Shown: positions 46,517-55,192, counted from the stretch's first letter. The stretch is DNA of 64,000 nt from Bifidobacterium scaligerum (GCF_002802865.1 NZ_PGLQ01000005.1:62001-126000); one strand, 5' to 3'. Notes: generated by a model from the letters alone, not told the origin. Translations and numbers: made by a program.

Positions 46517-47902
46517 ATGCCGAAAATGTTTGGAACCGATGGTGTTCGTGGCCTGGCCAACCGTGATCTGACCGCCCGATTGGCGCTGGATCTGGGCGAT
46601 GCCGCCGTGCGTGTGCTGGGCGATGCCGGCACCAAAGACAACCAGCCGGAGGGTCGTCGCCGTGCGTTGGTGGGACGCGATACCCGTGTTTCCGGCGACT
46701 TCTTGGCTTCGGCTCTTTCGGCCGGCATGTCCGCAGGCGGCTTTGACGTGATCGATGCCGGTATCATCCCAACCCCTGGTGTGGCTTACCTGACCAGCGT
46801 GCTCAACGTGGAAATGGGCGCGGTAATCTCCGCTTCCCATAATCCGATGCCGGACAACGGCATCAAGTTCTTCGCCCGTGGCGGCTTCAAGCTGCCCGAC
46901 CAGAAGGAAGACGAGATCGAAGCGGTGCTCGGCGAGGACTGGGAGCGTCCGACCGGTGCCGGTGTGGGGCGTGTGAGCCACGACCAGACCACCGCAACCA
47001 ACCTGTACATCGATCATCTGGTATCCACCATCGCCCCGCTGAACGATGACAAGACTCAGCCCAAGCCGTTGAAAGGGCTGAAGATCGTCGCTGACTGCGC
47101 CAACGGCGCCACCTCCGTAGTGGCTCCTGAAGCGTTGCGTCGTGCCGGCGCCGATGTGATCGTCATCAACGCTTCGCCGGATGGCTACAACATCAACAAG
47201 AACGCCGGTTCCACTCACCCTGAGCAGCTGCAGGCCATGGTCAAGGCCACCGATGCCGTGATGGGCGTGGCCTTCGACGGCGACGCCGATCGCTGTCTGG
47301 CGGTCGATGAAGACGGCAACATGGTCAACGGCGATCAGATCATGGGTATTCTGGCCCGTGCCAAGCAGCGTGAGGGCAAGTTGGCCCATGACACGCTGGT
47401 GGTTACGGTGATGAGCAATCTGGGCTTGAAGCTCGCCCTGAAAGACATGGGCATCAAGACCGTGGAGACCTCGGTGGGCGACCGTTACGTGCTGGAAGAG
47501 ATGCTCAAGAGCGGCTACACGCTCGGCGGTGAGCAGTCCGGCCACGTGATCAACCGCGAATTCGCTACCACCGGTGACGGCACCCTGACGGCTCTGACCC
47601 TGTGCAATGAGGTCGTCAAGTCCGGCAAGAGCCTGAAGGAACTCGCCGCTGACTTCCCGCAGCTGCCGCAGACCCTGATTAACGTGCCGAACGTCGACAA
47701 GAAGGCCGCCGCGACCAACAAACGTATTCAAGCAGCAGTGGCCCACGAAGAGGAGCTGCTGGGCGATTCCGGTCGTGTGCTGCTGCGCCCCTCCGGCACT
47801 GAACCGTTGGTGCGTGTGATGGCCGAGGCCTCAACTCAGGCGTATGCGGATGAGGTCTGCACCCGTCTGGCCAAGATCGTGGCCGAAGAACTCGCCTTGT
47901 GA
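46517..47902 (+). CDS. glmM: Phosphoglucosamine mutase
   Basis: The product has 461 residues and interconverts glucosamine-6-phosphate and glucosamine-1-phosphate for UDP-GlcNAc and peptidoglycan. Alpha-D-phosphohexomutase motifs are the phosphoserine loop ISASHNPMPDNG, the Mg2+ loop AFDGDADRCL, the sugar-binding GGEQSGHVI and the phosphate-binding RPSGTEPLVRV. The ATG follows GAAGGATG. Its partner enzyme GlmS is encoded at 59815-61707. A perfect hairpin directly follows the stop, then def. Confidence 0.96.
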   Translation: MPKMFGTDGVRGLANRDLTARLALDLGDAAVRVLGDAGTKDNQPEGRRRALVGRDTRVSGDFLASALSAGMSAGGFDVIDAGIIPTPGVAYLTSVLNVEMGAVISASHNPMPDNGIKFFARGGFKLPDQKEDEIEAVLGEDWERPTGAGVGRVSHDQTTATNLYIDHLVSTIAPLNDDKTQPKPLKGLKIVADCANGATSVVAPEALRRAGADVIVINASPDGYNINKNAGSTHPEQLQAMVKATDAVMGVAFDGDADRCLAVDEDGNMVNGDQIMGILARAKQREGKLAHDTLVVTVMSNLGLKLALKDMGIKTVETSVGDRYVLEEMLKSGYTLGGEQSGHVINREFATTGDGTLTALTLCNEVVKSGKSLKELAADFPQLPQTLINVPNVDKKAAATNKRIQAAVAHEEELLGDSGRVLLRPSGTEPLVRVMAEASTQAYADEVCTRLAKIVAEELAL

Positions 47903-47933
47903 CCGTTTTCGGAAATGATTTTCCGAAAACGGT
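47902..47933. terminator. Perfect 14-bp hairpin touching the glmM stop codon
   Basis: ACCGTTTTCGGAAA (47902-47915) and its complement (47920-47933) enclose TGAT. The arm begins on the last base of the stop codon. It may terminate glmM transcripts or protect their 3' end, with some read-through into def. Confidence 0.6.
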
Positions 47934-47988
47934 TCCGGCTCTCCTGACTGAATCACCCACACCGTCCCCATCTCAAGGAACACCATTC

Positions 47989-48645
47989 ATGTTCGGTAAC
48001 AACAACAACAAAGTAGATCTGGAGCTCAACCGCATCGTTGAGCAACTCATCAAAACCGGTGGCAAAGAACGGATTCTGCCGATCGTACAGGCCGGCGAGC
48101 CGGTCCTGCGCCAGCAGACGGTTGCCTACCATGGTCAGCTGTCCAAGCGCACGCTGTCCAAACTCATCGACACCATGCACACCACTATGCTCGAAGCGCC
48201 CGGTGTAGGCCTTGCAGCCACGCAAATCGGGCTGGGACTGGCTCTCGCCGTGGTTGAGGACCATGTGCGTGATGACGAGGATGATCCGCGTGAGATCGCT
48301 GAATTCCCGTTCCATGTGATCATCAATCCCTCCTACAAGCCTGCCAGCGATAAAACCGCCAGCTTCTATGAGGGCTGTCTGAGCTTCGACGGGTATCAAG
48401 CCGTACGCAAACGCTGGTTGGATATTGAAGCCGAGTGGGATGACGAGGATGGCAAACGTCATAAAGAACATCTGCACGGCTGGCCTGCGCGAATCTTCCA
48501 GCATGAAACCGACCACCTCAGTGGTGAGCTGTACATCGATCGCGCCGAAATCCGCTCGTTGACCACCAACGAGAATCTTGAGGATTACTGGTGCGAGGAT
48601 CCGGTGCCCACCGAAGCTTCTGAAGAGCTCGGCTTCGCGCTGTGA
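47989..48645 (+). CDS. def: Peptide deformylase
   Basis: The product has 218 residues from the ATG at 47989, which follows CAAGGAAC. A longer GTG frame overlapping glmM at 47899 would translate through the hairpin and is rejected. It removes the N-formyl group from nascent proteins. Metal-site motifs are GVGLAATQIG (Thr where most have Pro), EGCLSFDG with the metal Cys, and QHETDHLSGEL with the two His ligands and catalytic Glu. A short N-terminal extension and acidic loop (DHVRDDEDD) are seen in actinobacterial forms. Confidence 0.94.
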   Translation: MFGNNNNKVDLELNRIVEQLIKTGGKERILPIVQAGEPVLRQQTVAYHGQLSKRTLSKLIDTMHTTMLEAPGVGLAATQIGLGLALAVVEDHVRDDEDDPREIAEFPFHVIINPSYKPASDKTASFYEGCLSFDGYQAVRKRWLDIEAEWDDEDGKRHKEHLHGWPARIFQHETDHLSGELYIDRAEIRSLTTNENLEDYWCEDPVPTEASEELGFAL

Positions 48646-48687
48646 CGCTGTGACGCCGCGACGCTGTGACGCGGTGATGCTGTGACG
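48639..48687 (+). repeat. GCTGTGACG tandem repeat over the def stop codon
   Basis: GCTGTGACG starts at 48639, 48647, 48663 and 48679, so copies are spaced by 8 or 16 bp with degenerate copies between. The first copy contains the def TGA. Confidence 0.7.
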
Positions 48688-48695
48688 CCGCTGAT

Positions 48696-48714
48696 GAACG
48701 GCCGTCAGCCGTTC
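48696..48714 (+). terminator. Terminator after def
   Basis: GAACGGC-cgtca-GCCGTTC is followed by CTTGTT. The 7-bp stem is GC-rich and well placed for def. Confidence 0.6.
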
Positions 48715-48739
48715 CTTGTTCCCGCAATAAGGCCATATC

Positions 48740-48786
48740 TCGTGAAAATGTAACGCTTACCGTCACTCAGCGTACCTTTTTCACGA
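48740..48786. repeat. Imperfect 18-bp inverted repeat upstream of the small ORFs
   Basis: Arms 48740-48757 (TCGTGAAAATGTAACGCT) and 48769-48786 pair with small internal mismatches around an 11-nt loop. On the plus strand it ends in a T-run then CACGA. It could be a leftward terminator or a structured leader. Confidence 0.45.
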
Positions 48787-48851
48787 AGTTCCCGGTTATC
48801 GTGCGCGACGTAACGTCAGGATTGGGAGGAGATAGGGAGGAGATAGGAAGC

Positions 48852-48968
48852 GTGTTGGCCGATCCGGCATCCTCGACGGCTGGAATCGCCGAGACGGCCG
48901 GCGCTCTGATACGCTTCAGCTCAACACGATTCCCGTCTCAGGCCATCGCTATACTCCTGACCTCGTGA
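48852..48968 (+). CDS. Possible 38-residue leader ORF
   Basis: A GTG at 48852 follows two tandem copies of GGGAGGAGATA (48824-48845), an unusually strong and duplicated ribosome-binding-like sequence. The ORF encodes a 38-residue peptide of unknown family ending AIAILLTS. Its TGA overlaps the GTG of the next small ORF (GTGA, 48965-48968). That junction matches the overlapping stop/start pairs of real coupled genes in this window. No homologue is known to me; a non-coding leader is the alternative. Confidence 0.4.
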   Translation: MLADPASSTAGIAETAGALIRFSSTRFPSQAIAILLTS

Positions 48969-49096
48969 GTAACTATCAGGACAGCCGCCAGCAGCGTGAG
49001 AACCGCCGCCGCATCATTGTGCGTGTGGTGTGCGTTGTCATCGCCGTGGCCATGCTGGGTTCCCTGGTCATTCCCGCAATCTACGCGGGGCTTTGA
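48965..49096 (+). CDS. 43-residue single-pass membrane protein
   Basis: GTG 48965 to TGA 49096 encodes a hydrophilic, basic N-terminus (QDSRQQRENRRR) followed by one hydrophobic helix (VVCVVIAVAMLGSLVIPAIY). The positive-inside rule predicts a cytoplasmic N-terminus. There is no ribosome-binding site of its own. TATACT at 48950-48955 could be a -10 box giving a nearly leaderless mRNA, or translation may be coupled to the upstream ORF through the GTGA overlap. It precedes prfB by 271 bp, a stretch in which no other feature is seen. Function is unknown. Confidence 0.6.
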   Translation: MSNYQDSRQQRENRRRIIVRVVCVVIAVAMLGSLVIPAIYAGL

Positions 49097-49367
49097 CGCT
49101 GCCTGCACACATTGCCCCCCCGCGACTCGGCAAGCGTCCGGAAGCGCTTTTGGCCATGCCATCGTTCGCGCGAAACTGAATGATGGAGATGCACGGCGCA
49201 GTCCTAACGCTACGATATCGCGCAGCGATACGCAGAAGGCGCCATAACGATGACGAATCAAACTCAACATCATCTGGCGTCTACAGGTCGCGGAAATGTG
49301 TGCAGGCTGTCAACGAAGACGTGATAGTCCAAGGTATTGCACAGTACGAACAGTAAGGTAACAAACG

Positions 49368-50489
49368 ATGGCTGAATTTGATTTTTCCCAGGCGATAGGC
49401 GAAGCCCGCGCCAAATATGATTCCATCGCCAAGGCGTTGGATGTCGACCGACTGAAGGCTGAAATCAAGGATCTCGAAGCACAGGCGGCGGCACCTGGCC
49501 TGTGGGACGATCCTGAGAACGCGCAGAAGATCACCAGCAAGCTGTCCGCCGCCGAATCACAGCTGAAAAGGCTTGAATCCGCGGCCCAGCGCATCGACGA
49601 TGTGGAGACGCTGGTGGAGCTCGGACGCGAGGAAGGTGATCAGGAGTCGCTGGATGAAGCCCAGAACGAAATCGGCGACATCAAGAACGATCTTGACTCC
49701 ATGGAGATCCAGACCCTGCTTGACGGCGAATACGACGAGCGCTCCGCAGTGGTAACTATCCGCTCCGGCGCGGGCGGCGTGGATGCGGCTGACTTCGCCC
49801 AGATGCTGTTGCGCATGTACCTGCGTTACTGCGAGCGCAACGGCTTCAAGGCCAAGGTGATGGATACTTCTTACGCTGAAGAAGCCGGCATCAAATCCGC
49901 CACCTTCCAGGTGGATGCCCCGTACGCCTACGGACGTCTTTCCGTGGAAGGCGGTACCCACCGTCTGGTGCGTATCTCCCCGTTCGATAATCAGGGCCGT
50001 CGTCAGACCAGCTTCGCTGCCGTCGAGGTCGTGCCGCTGGTCGAAGCCACCGATCACATCGACATTCCGGACACGGATATCCGCGTGGACACCTATTGCT
50101 CTTCCGGTCCTGGCGGTCAGGGTGTGAACACCACCTACTCCGCCGTGCGCATCACCCACCTTCCCACGGGCATTGTGGTGACCATGCAGGACGAGCGCTC
50201 GCAGATTCAGAACCGCGCTTCCGCCATGGCCGTGCTGCAGTCTCGACTGCTGGTGCTGCGTCATGAAGAGGAAGCCAAGAAGAAGAAGGAACTCGCCGGC
50301 GACATCAAGGCCAGCTGGGGCGATCAGATGCGCTCCTATGTGCTGCATCCGTATCAGATGGTCAAGGATCTCAGGACCGGTTACGAAACCAGCCAGACTC
50401 AGGCCGTATTCGATGGCGACATCAACGGTTTCATCGAGTCTGGCATCCGTTGGCGTCACGAGCAGCGTCGCGCCGCTTCCGAGGAGTAA
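49368..50489 (+). CDS. prfB: Peptide chain release factor 2
   Basis: The product has 373 residues and recognises UGA and UAA in the ribosomal A site. The peptidyl-hydrolysis motif GGQ lies near residue 249 within [18 protein letters not shown], and the RF2-type anticodon-like SPF is in [13 protein letters not shown]. The frame is continuous from ATG to stop, so the programmed +1 frameshift known from E. coli prfB is absent. The start follows CAGTAAGGTAAC. It heads the conserved actinobacterial series prfB-ftsE-ftsX-hydrolase-smpB. Confidence 0.96.
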   Translation: MAEFDFSQAIGEARAKYDSIAKALDVDRLKAEIKDLEAQAAAPGLWDDPENAQKITSKLSAAESQLKRLESAAQRIDDVETLVELGREEGDQESLDEAQNEIGDIKNDLDSMEIQTLLDGEYDERSAVVTIRSGAGGVDAADFAQMLLRMYLRYCERNGFKAKVMDTSYAEEAGIKSATFQVDAPYAYGRLSVEGGTHRLVRISPFDNQGRRQTSFAAVEVVPLVEATDHIDIPDTDIRVDTYCSSGPGGQGVNTTYSAVRITHLPTGIVVTMQDERSQIQNRASAMAVLQSRLLVLRHEEEAKKKKELAGDIKASWGDQMRSYVLHPYQMVKDLRTGYETSQTQAVFDGDINGFIESGIRWRHEQRRAASEE

Positions 50490-50582
50490 ATTCTCGCGGA
50501 GCGACTTCCATCGTTCCGGCTTCCTGGATCAGGAGGCCGGAACGGATCATAAGAGCTACAGAGCTACACAAGGGAAAGCATT

Positions 50583-51848
50583 ATGGCACTGATCTCGTTG
50601 GACAACGTATCCAAGATCTACCCCAAAGGCACGCGTCCGGCGCTCGACAACATCAATCTCAATATCGAGCGTGGCGACTTCGTATTTCTGGTGGGTGCTT
50701 CCGGTTCCGGCAAAACCACGCTGCTGAGTCTGCTGCTGCGTGAAGAGGAGGCCACCGGCGGTGAGATTCGTGTCGCCGGCAACGATCTGCGCCGTATCGC
50801 CAACCGTCAGGTGCCGCAGTACCGTCGCTCTTTGGGGTTCGTGTTTCAGGACTACAAGCTGCTGAACAACAAAACCGTCTGGGAGAATGTGGCGTTCGCT
50901 CTCGAAGTGATCGGCACGCGCCGCTCCACCATCAAGTCGTTGGTTCCCAAGGTGCTGGACACCGTGGGCCTGACCGGCAAGGAAAAGAACTATCCGCATG
51001 AGCTGTCCGGTGGCGAGCAGCAGCGTGTGGCCATCGCCCGCGCCTATGTGAACCATCCGCAGATTCTGCTGGCGGACGAGCCCACCGGTAACCTCGACCC
51101 GACCACGTCGCTGGGCATCATGGAGGTGCTGGATGCCATCAACCGCACCGGTACCACCGTGGTGATGGCCACGCATAACGAAGAGATCGTCAATTCGATG
51201 CGCAAGCGTGTGATTGAGTTGCACAACGGCAAGATCGTACGTGATGAGGCCCATGGCTCGTATGATTCGGCACTGTATTTCCCGGATGCTCAGGTCGAAG
51301 CCAAATCCGGGGCCGCAAATCATATGTTGCCGTCTGTTTCGGTTGCCGACGATCCTGAAGGCCCGTCCGAGGGCATCGCGCGCTTGGCTAATTCCGTACA
51401 TTCCGGCCGCACCGGTCGCTATGGGGAGACTTTCGCCCCGATCGAAGATACGTTGACGTGGGGCAAGGGCATTCCGCTTGACGATCCGGCAGCGGCCATG
51501 GAACGTACGCAGGCTTACAATCCGCTGACTGGTGAGTCTGGTGAGTCTGCCGGGGCCGATGGGGAGCATCAGACCGATGACAGCGATCAGACCGCTCAGC
51601 CGAAGTCTGCGAATCCTTCCGATACCGTGACCGACTCGCAAGATACCGCAGCGCCGTACAAGACCGAAACGCCTTCAATGGATACGCCAAAGGACGAGAA
51701 GGAGACTGCTGAGGCCTCTGCATCCACTTTGCCACCTGCTCCGCTGCCGCCTGCGCCGCCGGCTCCGCCAGTCGGGCCATCGCGTCCATCCGCTGGGCGA
51801 AACCAGAATACAGAGCATTCGCAGCACACACAGGAGAAGGAAGACTAA
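50583..51848 (+). CDS. ftsE: Cell-division ATP-binding protein FtsE with long C-terminal extension
   Basis: The product has 421 residues. The first ~225 are a complete ABC ATPase: Walker A VGASGSGKTT, Q-loop VFQDYKLL, signature LSGGEQQR, Walker B ILLADEPTGNLDP and the switch His in MATHNEE. FtsE is normally about 230 residues, so the remaining ~190 residues are an extension. It contains a short conserved-looking segment (GRYGETFAPIEDTLTWGKG) and an acidic then proline-rich tail. FtsE and FtsX form a membrane complex that activates peptidoglycan hydrolases at the septum. ftsX begins 4 bp after the stop. Confidence 0.95.
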   Translation: MALISLDNVSKIYPKGTRPALDNINLNIERGDFVFLVGASGSGKTTLLSLLLREEEATGGEIRVAGNDLRRIANRQVPQYRRSLGFVFQDYKLLNNKTVWENVAFALEVIGTRRSTIKSLVPKVLDTVGLTGKEKNYPHELSGGEQQRVAIARAYVNHPQILLADEPTGNLDPTTSLGIMEVLDAINRTGTTVVMATHNEEIVNSMRKRVIELHNGKIVRDEAHGSYDSALYFPDAQVEAKSGAANHMLPSVSVADDPEGPSEGIARLANSVHSGRTGRYGETFAPIEDTLTWGKGIPLDDPAAAMERTQAYNPLTGESGESAGADGEHQTDDSDQTAQPKSANPSDTVTDSQDTAAPYKTETPSMDTPKDEKETAEASASTLPPAPLPPAPPAPPVGPSRPSAGRNQNTEHSQHTQEKED

Positions 51849-51851
51849 AGC

Positions 51852-52775
51852 ATGCGCGCACGATTCATCCTGTCTGAAACCTGGACCAATCTGACCCGTA
51901 ACCTGTCCATGCTGCTGTCGTTGACGTTGGTCACGTTCATTTCGTTCCTGTTCATCGGTGCTTCGGTCCTCACTCAGGCCCAGATCACCAAGGCCAAGGG
52001 CGATTGGTACGACAAGGTCGAAGTGGTGGTCTGGCTTTGCCCGGATGGCACCAGCCAATCCGCCAACTGCGCTTCCGGCACCGCGCCATCTGCCAGCGAA
52101 ATCACGGCATTGCAGAAAACCATCCGTGACGAGCTGAGCGATGTGGTATCCGAAATCACATACGTCAGCAAGCAGGATTTCTACGACAACACTTTTACCA
52201 AGCAGTATCCGAACGGCGAATTCCAAGGCCGTACGCTGACCGCGGACGATATGCAGGACTCCCTGTGGCTTAAGCTCAAGGACCCCACTAAATATCAGGT
52301 GGTCTCTGAAGTGCTTTCCAGCAAGGAAGGCGTGGAGGATGTCACCGATCAACGGCAGATCTTCGATCCGGTTTTCGCGGTGCTTAATCGTGCCACGGCC
52401 GTTACGGCCGTGCTCGCCGGCATCATGGTGCTGGTCGCCATTCTGCTGACTGGCACCACCATCCGCATGTCCGCAGCGTCACGACGTACGGAAACCGAAA
52501 TCATGCGTTATGTGGGTGCTTCGAATTGGACGATTCGATTGCCGTTCATCTTGGAAGGCATGATCGCCTCGATGATCGGCTCGCTGTTGTCGTGTCTGAT
52601 GCTATCGGTGATCGTGCGGGTGTTCATCACCGGATGGCTGGCGCAATCGGTGACGTGGATTCCATACGTCAATCAGTGGACCGTCCTGATTATTTCTCCG
52701 TTCCTAGTATTGGGCGCGGTGCTGCTGTCGGTCGTTGCTTCGACGATTTCTCTGAGGCGATACCTCAAGGCCTAA
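51852..52775 (+). CDS. ftsX: Cell-division permease-like protein FtsX
   Basis: The product has 307 residues. One N-terminal helix (LSMLLSLTLVTFISFLFIG) is followed by an extracellular loop of about 140 residues with two cysteines (WLCPDGTSQSANCASG), then three C-terminal helices, giving the FtsX/MacB topology. The cytoplasmic segment RRTETEIMRYVGASNWTIRL is the usual coupling region. The extracellular loop is the part that contacts hydrolases in other bacteria, and the gene two places on encodes a coiled-coil CHAP hydrolase that is a natural partner. Confidence 0.94.
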   Translation: MRARFILSETWTNLTRNLSMLLSLTLVTFISFLFIGASVLTQAQITKAKGDWYDKVEVVVWLCPDGTSQSANCASGTAPSASEITALQKTIRDELSDVVSEITYVSKQDFYDNTFTKQYPNGEFQGRTLTADDMQDSLWLKLKDPTKYQVVSEVLSSKEGVEDVTDQRQIFDPVFAVLNRATAVTAVLAGIMVLVAILLTGTTIRMSAASRRTETEIMRYVGASNWTIRLPFILEGMIASMIGSLLSCLMLSVIVRVFITGWLAQSVTWIPYVNQWTVLIISPFLVLGAVLLSVVASTISLRRYLKA

Positions 52776-52908
52776 CCGGTTGCGGCATGTGAGCGGAACT
52801 TCTGAACGAGAGGGGAGTCGGTCTTATGCGACTTCTCTCTTGACGAACGCTCATTCAGCAACACGTGTTATGGTGAGGGCTTGACAATAATGAAAGGACT
52901 CTGAGCGC

Positions 52909-54267
52909 ATGACGAAGTCACACGTGATGAAGCCGATGCTGGCGGCTGTGGTGGCAGGGGCTGCCTGCCTGGCCGGTTTGGCAATGACCCCTGTGATTCC
53001 TGCCCAGGCGGACACGTATTCCGATCTGGTCAACGCTCAGAATCAGCATGCGGCATCCGCCCAGCGCGAGGCGGAGCTCAAGCAGCAGTTGGCCGGTGCC
53101 AACGCGGAACTGGCTGCCAAGGTGCTTGAGCTGGATGATCTGACCAACAACAAGATTGTCGCCGCTCAGGCCAAGGTTACGCAGGCCAATGAAGACGCGG
53201 CTACGGCTCAGGATGAGGCGGATGCCGCTGCGGATCGACTTGCCGCCGCACAGAAAGACCAGGCGACGCTTGAGGAACAGATCAAGCAGACCGGTAAGGA
53301 TTATGACGATGCCCATGCCGCCGTCGCGCAGTTGGCCCGCGAGGAGATGCACGGTTCCAATGCTTCCGATGTGATGAGCGTGGTGACCGGTGCCACCAGC
53401 ACGCAAGACTTCGTCAACTCGATGCAGTCGCGAGACGCGTTGTCTCGCAATGAAGCCAATGCCGCTTCTTCGGCAGCCACCACGTTGAATACGTCGATGA
53501 ACCGCAGTGAGCGTCTGGCGGCCATTGAAAAGCAAATTGCCGTGCTGAAAACCAAGGCGGACGAGAAGGCCGCTTCGGCCCAGACCGCTGCTGAAACCGC
53601 GCAAAGCGAGCGTGACGCGCTTGATAAGTTGCGCCAGCAGGGCGAGGAAAAGCGCAACGAGCTTTCCGCACTGGTGGAGAACCTCAACGATGAATCCGCC
53701 AAGCAGGCGGCGCAGACCGTGCTGATCGCATCGCAGGTGGATTCCTATAACCGCCAGTATCAGAAGGAACAAGCCGAAGCGGCCAATAAGGTGGATCCAG
53801 GCATTCAAGGCACCACCACCGTGCCGTCCAACCCTACGGTGACGCCTTCCACACCGTCCACTCCCACGGTCACGCCGTCTATGCCTTCCACCGGCACCGG
53901 TGGTCAGGGTACGTCCAACGGCGATTATGGCAACGCCTACGTGGCCGGCCAGTGCACGTGGTGGGCGTATGACCGTCGTAAGCAGATGGGCATCAACACC
54001 CCGTCCTATCTTGGCAACGGTGGTGACTGGTGGCGTACGGCCCCGTCGTACGGTTTGCGGGTGGACCACAACCCCGAGGTGGGTGCGGCGCTCTCTTTCC
54101 TGCCCGGTCAGGATGGTGCCGATGGCACTTACGGCCATGTTGCTGTGGTGGAAGCTGTCAACGGTGATGGTACGTTCGTCATCTCCGAGATGAATGCCCT
54201 TGCCGGTCCGTTCAACACCAATACCCGTACTTTGACCAATGGGGGACAGTACTGGTTCGTCCACTGA
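52909..54267 (+). CDS. Secreted coiled-coil CHAP peptidoglycan hydrolase
   Basis: The product has 452 residues. A signal peptide ends near residue 34 (IPAQA-DTYSD). Residues about 35-290 form a long Ala/Glu/Lys-rich coiled coil of PcsB/RipA type, a Thr/Pro/Ser linker (TPSTPSTPTVTPSMPS) follows, and the C-terminal CHAP domain holds the catalytic Cys in GQCTWWAYDRR and His in YGHVAVVEAV. CHAP enzymes are amidases or endopeptidases that cut peptidoglycan. Location just after ftsEX, plus the coiled coil, suggests FtsEX-controlled septal cleavage as for PcsB in streptococci (inference). The start follows GAAAGGACT. Confidence 0.92.
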   Translation: MTKSHVMKPMLAAVVAGAACLAGLAMTPVIPAQADTYSDLVNAQNQHAASAQREAELKQQLAGANAELAAKVLELDDLTNNKIVAAQAKVTQANEDAATAQDEADAAADRLAAAQKDQATLEEQIKQTGKDYDDAHAAVAQLAREEMHGSNASDVMSVVTGATSTQDFVNSMQSRDALSRNEANAASSAATTLNTSMNRSERLAAIEKQIAVLKTKADEKAASAQTAAETAQSERDALDKLRQQGEEKRNELSALVENLNDESAKQAAQTVLIASQVDSYNRQYQKEQAEAANKVDPGIQGTTTVPSNPTVTPSTPSTPTVTPSMPSTGTGGQGTSNGDYGNAYVAGQCTWWAYDRRKQMGINTPSYLGNGGDWWRTAPSYGLRVDHNPEVGAALSFLPGQDGADGTYGHVAVVEAVNGDGTFVISEMNALAGPFNTNTRTLTNGGQYWFVH

Positions 54268-54334
54268 TCGACGTGCCGTGTCCCGCTGACAACATGAATA
54301 ATGAACGTGAATGAATTGATGAAAGGAGGTGGCC

Positions 54335-54811
54335 ATGGCCAAGGAAACCGGTGAAAAGCTGATCGTGCAGAACAAGAAAGCGCGACATGACTATGCCATC
54401 GAAGACAAGTATGAAGCGGGATTGGCATTAACCGGCACTGAAGTCAAGTCCCTTCGTGAAGGACGTGCCTCGCTGGCGGAAGCTTTCGTCTCCATCGACC
54501 GTCGTGGGGAAATGTGGTTGGAAGGTGCCAATATCCCCGAATACCTCAACGGTACTTGGAACAATCATGCGCCCAAGCGCAAGCGTAAGCTGCTGCTGCA
54601 TCGCATGCAGATCACCAAGCTGGCACGCGGTATTGAAGCCAAGGGCTACACGATTGTGCCGTTGAGCCTGTATTTCAAAGACGGTCGCGTCAAAGCGGAA
54701 ATCGCATTGGCTCGCGGCAAGAAGGAATTCGATAAGCGTCAGGCTCTGCGTGAAGAGCAGGACAAGCGTGAAGCCTTGCGCGCCATGCGCTACGCCAACA
54801 TGCGTCACTAA
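54335..54811 (+). CDS. smpB: SsrA-binding protein
   Basis: The product has 158 residues from the ATG at 54335, which follows AAAGGAGGTGGCC; a GTG two codons earlier lies within that site. SmpB binds tmRNA and directs trans-translation at stalled ribosomes. Conserved features are [30 protein letters not shown], the [13 protein letters not shown] segment and the basic C-terminal tail ending MRYANMRH. A strong terminator follows. No tmRNA gene was recognised nearby. Confidence 0.96.
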   Translation: MAKETGEKLIVQNKKARHDYAIEDKYEAGLALTGTEVKSLREGRASLAEAFVSIDRRGEMWLEGANIPEYLNGTWNNHAPKRKRKLLLHRMQITKLARGIEAKGYTIVPLSLYFKDGRVKAEIALARGKKEFDKRQALREEQDKREALRAMRYANMRH

Positions 54812-54837
54812 TCATTCCTCATTAATTCGTAATTCCG

Positions 54838-54864
54838 AGGCCGGCTTCAAGCCGGCCTTTTTTC
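54838..54864 (+). terminator. Intrinsic terminator after smpB
   Basis: AGGCCGGCTT-ca-AGCCGGCCT is followed by a run of Ts (54858-54863). It is the most canonical terminator in the window. Confidence 0.9.
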
Positions 54865-54902
54865 GTCTGCCATTCCAGTCGCTCCAGTTACCTCAGACCG
54901 TA

Positions 54903-54991
54903 GCTTGGTGGTTGTGGTATGCGTGGCTCGACTGTAAGCTCGGCCAAACGGCCTTGAGTGTGTCGAGCCACGCATACCACAACCACCAAGC
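54903..54991. repeat. 89-bp inverted-repeat element, conserved-loop family copy 1
   Basis: Perfect 30-bp arms (54903-54932 and 54962-54991) enclose a 29-nt loop. Read on the minus strand the loop begins ACACTCAAGGCCGTTTGGCC and matches the loop of the element at 61746 at 26 of 29 positions. It lies 39 bp after the smpB terminator. Short ORFs crossing it are by-products of the palindrome. Confidence 0.85.
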
Positions 54992-55105
54992 GTCAGCTGC
55001 TGCCGCCAGCTGTCTTTGCTTTACCAGTTGCTTCCGTGGACTGTCTTTTTCAGCAGCCTTTGCAAGCGTTCTCCCTGCCCATGTTCCTCGTGAATATCGG
55101 GGGCC

Positions 55106-55192
55106 AATCGGTTCCGGGTCGCGGAATCGACACTAATCGGTTCCAAAACATGGAATTGACACCAAGCGATTTCAGAACGTGGACGCAATCCC
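55106..55192 (+). repeat. Three 29-bp tandem repeats upstream of an ABC transporter
   Basis: Copies start at 55106, 55135 and 55164. The first two share 21 of 29 bases; the third is degenerate. Each carries half-sites in dyad, TCGGTTCC-N7-GGAATCGA in copy 1, so the array looks like an operator for a dimeric regulator. It ends 93 bp before the binding-protein gene. The interval 54992-55105 shows nothing recognisable. Confidence 0.6.

Noticed and set aside
47899..47988. GTG start of def overlapping the glmM stop
   Set aside because: It would translate the hairpin sequence; the ATG at 47989 has a better ribosome-binding site and matches the family N-terminus.
49368..50489. Programmed frameshift in prfB
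   Set aside because: The reading frame is continuous with no early in-frame TGA.
55106..55192. 29-bp repeats considered as a CRISPR array
   Set aside because: Copies abut with no spacers and diverge from each other; no cas genes are present.
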